From NCBI GenBank assembly GCA_029565415.1, contig JAKQOH010000084.1, forward strand, positions 1 to 18,157: a stretch of 18,157 nucleotides of DNA, in the 5' to 3' direction. Under the pieces are notes generated by a model. It made no database searches. It was not told the origin of the DNA and saw nothing but the letters and a program-made list of their open reading frames with translations. The number at the start of each line of letters is the position of its first letter. Position 1 is the stretch's first letter. A program made the translations under genes and the position numbers. Source of the stretch: Candidatus Rifleibacteriota bacterium. GTDB lineage: Bacteria; Riflebacteria; Ozemobacteria; Ozemobacterales; Ozemobacteraceae. Positions 14,875 to 18,157 of the stretch are shown here, piece after piece.

Positions 14875-16386
14875 ATGGCAAAACAAGCCTTTCTGCTTGT
14901 TCTGGCCTGCGGATTCAGCCTCGAAAGCCGGGCCCTCGACCTCGCGGGCCTGCTCGATGCGGCGGACCAGCGGAACCTGGGGCTGCGCATATCCCGGCTC
15001 GCCGCCGAAGAACAGGCCCTCGATGAGAAACGGGCGGCAAACCTCCTCGTTCCGGATGTGACGGGCCAGGTTGCGCATCAGCGCCAGGTCTACGTCGACT
15101 CGACACCCTCGGCGTTTTTCGGGGCCCAGTATCACGCGAACCTGCTTTCGCTGCTGGTGGCCCAGGCATACCCGGGTCTCGGAAAGATGCCGGCGCTGCA
15201 GAAGGAGATTGCCGCACTCCGGAGCCGCCTCCGCCGCCTCGATGTCGACCGGGCCTCCTCGGCTTTGCGCGGCCGGATCGTCACGCTGTTCTTCGATCTG
15301 CTCGAGGAACAACAGCTCGCACAGGTCGACGAGATCAATATTTTCCTGCTCGGCAAGCTGCTCGAGGTGGCCCGGATCAACCAGGAGGTCGGTCTCGCGC
15401 TTCCCAACGACATTCTGCGCATCGAGACCCAGAAGGCGAATATCGAATCCTCGCTCACCAGCCGGAAAGCGCAGCAGGAACGGTACCGGCTCGATCTGGC
15501 CTACCTGCTCGACCTGCCTCCTGCCTCCCTGACGGTCGATCTACCTCCCGGTATCATCTTCCCGCTCGAAACTCCCGCCCTGGAAGCGTTCGAGCGGGCC
15601 ATGTTCGAGAAGGATGCCGACCTGGAGCTCGCGCGGCTCGACACCGACCTGTTCCGTCGCCTCCGGCGCTCGGCAGGCCTTGCGGAACAGCCCACGATTT
15701 CCGTGGGTGGCAAATATAATGTGACGAATACCAGCATCGGGACGACGAACCTCGCCCGCGACTACGCCGTCCAGGTGGCGGTCGATTTCCCCGTGTTCGA
15801 TGCCGGGGATCTGAAAAACGAGACGAAGCGGGCCGAGAAGGCCGTCGACCGGGCGGATCTCGCCCTGGCGGATCTGTCGCGTGCCAAGCGGACGGCCCTG
15901 CTGAAGGCTCTGACCGAGTACGGCGAGATGGCCCCGAAACTCCAGTTTGCCGCGAAAGCGCTCGAACAGAGCCGCGAGAACATGCGGATGGTCATGACGC
16001 GGTATCAGCACGGGGATGCCGCGATCGTCGAGCTGATCGACGCCCAGATCACGATGAGCGAGGCGGCCCAGAACTCGGTCCGCATCCACCGGGACGAGCG
16101 GGTGCGACTCGCGGCTCTCTACGAGCTCGCTCGCGATCTCGACCGGCAGCGGCACCTCGACCGGGGTGCCGAGAATACCCGGGTGCTCGAGCTCCCCGAC
16201 GGCATCGATCTCGGGGAGACCGCCGCAACAGCAGCCCAGGCCCTTCCGCGCGGCAATCCGCTCGAGTCATTTGAAGAGACCCTTTCCGAGGCGCTTCGGT
16301 TCGGCGACGTGACACCCGCCGCCGTCATCCGGAAACTGACCGATCTTGCCGGCCGGCTCGATCGCGTCGGCTCCGGCGGATTCTGA
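14875..16386 (+). CDS. TolC-family outer-membrane efflux protein
   Basis: This is the outer-membrane channel of a tripartite efflux pump. It has 503 residues from the ATG at 14875, after which a hydrophobic signal (AFLLVLACGFS) begins. That sequence contains VLAC-G, a possible lipobox, so it may be a lipoprotein like OprM/NodT; otherwise cleavage after ESRA is likely. No good ribosome site is seen at 14875, and upstream in-frame GTG or ATG codons (14791-14869) are alternatives. The protein shows two long alpha-helical OEP repeats: LRGRIVTLFFDLLEEQQLAQ (first half), and SRAKRTALLKALTEYG with MVMTRYQHGDAAIVELIDAQ (second half), the latter being a classic OEP signature. A beta-strand region around ISVGGKYNV and YAVQVAVDFPVFDAG is the membrane barrel. 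The tail after about 430 is extra. It is followed at 12 bases by the adaptor gene. Confidence 0.87.
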   Translation: MAKQAFLLVLACGFSLESRALDLAGLLDAADQRNLGLRISRLAAEEQALDEKRAANLLVPDVTGQVAHQRQVYVDSTPSAFFGAQYHANLLSLLVAQAYPGLGKMPALQKEIAALRSRLRRLDVDRASSALRGRIVTLFFDLLEEQQLAQVDEINIFLLGKLLEVARINQEVGLALPNDILRIETQKANIESSLTSRKAQQERYRLDLAYLLDLPPASLTVDLPPGIIFPLETPALEAFERAMFEKDADLELARLDTDLFRRLRRSAGLAEQPTISVGGKYNVTNTSIGTTNLARDYAVQVAVDFPVFDAGDLKNETKRAEKAVDRADLALADLSRAKRTALLKALTEYGEMAPKLQFAAKALEQSRENMRMVMTRYQHGDAAIVELIDAQITMSEAAQNSVRIHRDERVRLAALYELARDLDRQRHLDRGAENTRVLELPDGIDLGETAATAAQALPRGNPLESFEETLSEALRFGDVTPAAVIRKLTDLAGRLDRVGSGGF

Positions 16387-16398
16387 ACGGGGGAACAG

Positions 16399-17487
16399 AT
16401 GAATCAGATGCTTCGCCGACTGCTGTTCGTGCTTGTCATGAGCGGTAGTGCGTTTCCGGTGTTCGCGCTGGCGCCGGTCACGGTTGCCACGTCCCTCGTC
16501 AAAACCGGTCCGATCCGCGAGTCCATCGCGTTTTCGGGGCAGGTGAAGCCGTTCGAGGAGGCCTGGATCACCACCGACGTGACCGGGCGGGTGGCGAAGA
16601 TCCTCGTCGAGAACGGCCAGCCGGTCAAGGCCGGCGCCCCGGTGGTTCTGCTCGATGCCGACCGGCTGCGGATTGCCGTGCGGATGTCCGAAGCCGGGCT
16701 CGGACGGGCCGAGGCCGAACTGAAGGAAAAGAAGAAGGATTTCGAACGCCGCTCGATCCTGATGGAAAAGAAAGTGCTCAACGAGAAGGCGTTCGACGAG
16801 GCCGAAGCCGAGGCAGCGAAAGCCGGGATCACCGTGCAGAGCCAGAAAGCGGCTCTCGATCTCGACCGGCTGAACCTGGAGCGGGCGACGATCCGGGCCC
16901 CGATCGGCGGCTTCTTCGCCAGTCGCGACGTGTTCCTCAACCAGAGTGTCTCCCCGGGCATGCGGCTGGGAAAAGTGATCGACATCGGTCGCGTGTATAT
17001 CGACGTCAAGGTTCCGGAAAACCAGATCAATCGCATCACCATCGGCCAGAAGGCGTCGGTCAACGGCTCCCACACCGGCTCGGTCGCCTTCATCGATCCC
17101 TACGGAGACGAGTCGCGCTCGTTCCTCGTCCGCATCCTCGTCGATAATGCCGATCTGAAGCTGAAGCCGAACATGTTCGTGACCGGCCAGATCGTCCTGA
17201 AGGAGCTGGCGGATGTCCCGCTGATTCCGATCGATGCGCTGACCGGCCCCGCCGACGCGCCCGTGATCTATATCATTAGAAATAACAAGGCGGTCCGCCT
17301 GCCGGTCACCCCGATCGCCCGCGAGAAGGACTGGTGCGCCGCCCGGGAGGTCGAACCCGGTGAGACGATCGTGACGGTCGGGGCCGAAAACCTCGCGGAT
17401 GGCACCCCGGTGACGGTGGCGGCTTCCCCCGAGGCGCCTTCTGCCGGGGTCGCGACGGCGGCGGCAACCCCCGCTGCGGCCCGCTGA
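16399..17487 (+). CDS. RND efflux periplasmic adaptor (membrane fusion protein, HlyD/AcrA type)
   Basis: This periplasmic adaptor links the inner-membrane RND pump to the TolC-like channel. It has 362 residues; GGGGGAA precedes the ATG. The signal peptide is about residues 1-25 (LLFVLVMSGSAFPVFA), with no lipobox cysteine. Domain order is as usual. A lipoyl half-motif comes first (GRVAKILVENGQPVKAGAPVVLLD, about 70-95). A shortened alpha-hairpin follows (about 98-155: charged ELKEKKKDFERRSILMEKKV, then FDEAEAEAAKAG). The second lipoyl half is ATIRAPIGGFFASRDVFLNQ with VSPGMRLGKVID. A beta-barrel (VYIDVKVPENQI) and a membrane-proximal domain (LIPIDALTGPADAPVIYII) complete it. The tail is Ala/Pro-rich. 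It sits between the channel and pump genes with gaps of 12 and 19 bases. Substrate is not predictable from the adaptor. Confidence 0.9.
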   Translation: MNQMLRRLLFVLVMSGSAFPVFALAPVTVATSLVKTGPIRESIAFSGQVKPFEEAWITTDVTGRVAKILVENGQPVKAGAPVVLLDADRLRIAVRMSEAGLGRAEAELKEKKKDFERRSILMEKKVLNEKAFDEAEAEAAKAGITVQSQKAALDLDRLNLERATIRAPIGGFFASRDVFLNQSVSPGMRLGKVIDIGRVYIDVKVPENQINRITIGQKASVNGSHTGSVAFIDPYGDESRSFLVRILVDNADLKLKPNMFVTGQIVLKELADVPLIPIDALTGPADAPVIYIIRNNKAVRLPVTPIAREKDWCAAREVEPGETIVTVGAENLADGTPVTVAASPEAPSAGVATAAATPAAAR

Positions 17488-17506
17488 GCGCCGGGAGCGG
17501 CTTCCT

Positions 17507-18157
17507 ATGGATCTTCCGCGCTTCTCCGTCGAACGCCCCATCACGGTCAGCATGGTTATGGTCTGCGCCATGCTCCTCGGCCTCGGTGCCCTGTACGGCC
17601 TGAGCGTCGATCTGTTCCCGAACATCGATTTCCCCCTCGCGTTCATCGAAACCCCCTATCCGGGCGTCGATCCGGCCGAGATGGAGAACATCGTCACGCG
17701 CAAGATCGAAGAGGAGGTGAACACGGTCGAGAACATCAAGCGTGTCACTTCCTACTCGTTCGAGGGCTACTCCTGGATCATGATCGAGTTCAACTGGGGA
17801 ACCGACATCGATCTTGCCGCCGTCGACCTGCGCGAGAAAGTGGATATCGCCAAGCGCAAGCTGCCCCGCGACATCGAGCAGGTGACGGTCGCCAAGCTGG
17901 ATATCAACGCCCAGGCCGTGTTGAACGTCTCGATGGGCGGCGAATTCGATCTGAAGACCCTGCGTCGCATCGCTGACAAGGAGGTCAAGCCGGCGTTCGA
18001 GCGTGTTCCTGGCGTGGCCAACGTCGAGGTGTTCGGCGGTCTCGAACGCGAGATCCGGGTGAAGGTGAACCCTGACCGCCTGAAGGCTTTCCGGCTCACG
18101 ATCAACGACGTGATCGGCGCCGTCACGCGCGACAACCAGAACACCCCGGTCGGCAAC
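17507..18157 (+). CDS. RND efflux pump permease (AcrB/MdtB type), N-terminal part
   Basis: This is the proton-driven inner-membrane pump of the tripartite system. The ATG at 17507 follows GGGAG and opens with MDLPRFSVERPITVSMVMV, the standard RND N-terminus. The first membrane span (about 13-33) is followed by LSVDLFPNIDFPLAFIETPY and PGVDPAEMENIVTRKIEEEV, the conserved start of the porter domain. GYSWIMIEFNWGTDIDLAAV and VPGVANVEVFGGLEREIRVK, also strongly conserved, come next. The frame stays open to the right edge: 217 of the usual ~1030 residues are present. The start is 19 bases after the adaptor stop. The type is closer to multidrug (HAE1) than to heavy-metal (HME) pumps in these segments, but drug specificity is not readable. 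Confidence 0.92.
   Translation, partial: MDLPRFSVERPITVSMVMVCAMLLGLGALYGLSVDLFPNIDFPLAFIETPYPGVDPAEMENIVTRKIEEEVNTVENIKRVTSYSFEGYSWIMIEFNWGTDIDLAAVDLREKVDIAKRKLPRDIEQVTVAKLDINAQAVLNVSMGGEFDLKTLRRIADKEVKPAFERVPGVANVEVFGGLEREIRVKVNPDRLKAFRLTINDVIGAVTRDNQNTPVGN

Noticed and set aside
13342..15312. 656-residue leftward frame
   Set aside because: It is antisense across three supported genes and a strong promoter; no domain pattern.

Overview
The window comes from a GC-rich, double-membraned (Gram-negative type) bacterium. This is inferred from a TolC / membrane-fusion / RND-pump operon, a secreted peptidoglycan hydrolase and several Sec signal peptides. No rRNA or tRNA was found, so I do not assign a phylum. 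Three regions can be told apart.

Region 1 (1 to about 4080) is mobile DNA. The left edge carries the end of an IS66-family insertion sequence: a GTAAGC terminus at 140 and a leftward tnpA-like start at 55. It sits inside the 5' part of a large primase-helicase gene (VirE_N/BT4734-type primase domain followed by a DUF3631 ATPase) and has cut off that gene's start. Downstream in the same direction, with overlapping stops and starts, lie a TubC-docking-like protein, a four-cysteine zinc-ribbon-like protein, a possible 25-residue membrane peptide, and a phage-type helix-turn-helix (terminase-small-subunit-like) protein closed by a hairpin terminator. About 700 bases without a convincing gene follow. 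They contain a tandem 12-bp repeat (TTTGGGGGTAAC twice, 3942-3965) and a very good terminator at 4039-4077, and I place the element boundary here. No integrase, capsid or large terminase gene is present in the window. The block looks like the replication end of a satellite, integrative element or decayed prophage.

Region 2 (about 4200 to 14750) is chromosomal. Two rightward secreted-protein genes (a GH73 glucosaminidase and a small FG-GAP-like protein) face a leftward cysK across a 14-bp-stem terminator. Then come a YtcJ-type amidohydrolase with a histidine phosphatase (22-bp gap), a 639-residue secreted protein of unknown function with a DADDTS motif, an interspersed palindromic repeat, a small cupin, and two unknown membrane proteins in tandem with overlapping stop and start (one with ankyrin-like repeats, one with five C-terminal membrane spans).

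Region 3 (14742 to the right edge) is an RND tripartite efflux operon: outer-membrane TolC-like factor, periplasmic adaptor and inner-membrane pump, the last running off the window. It has a strong sigma70-like promoter (TTGACA, 17 bp, TATCCT) whose -35 box overlaps the stop codon of the preceding gene.

The most notable points are the IS66 interruption of the element's primase-helicase, the compact replication cassette with its boundary repeats, the class-II-terpene-cyclase-like DxDD motif in a secreted protein, and the uncharacterised ankyrin/membrane pair.
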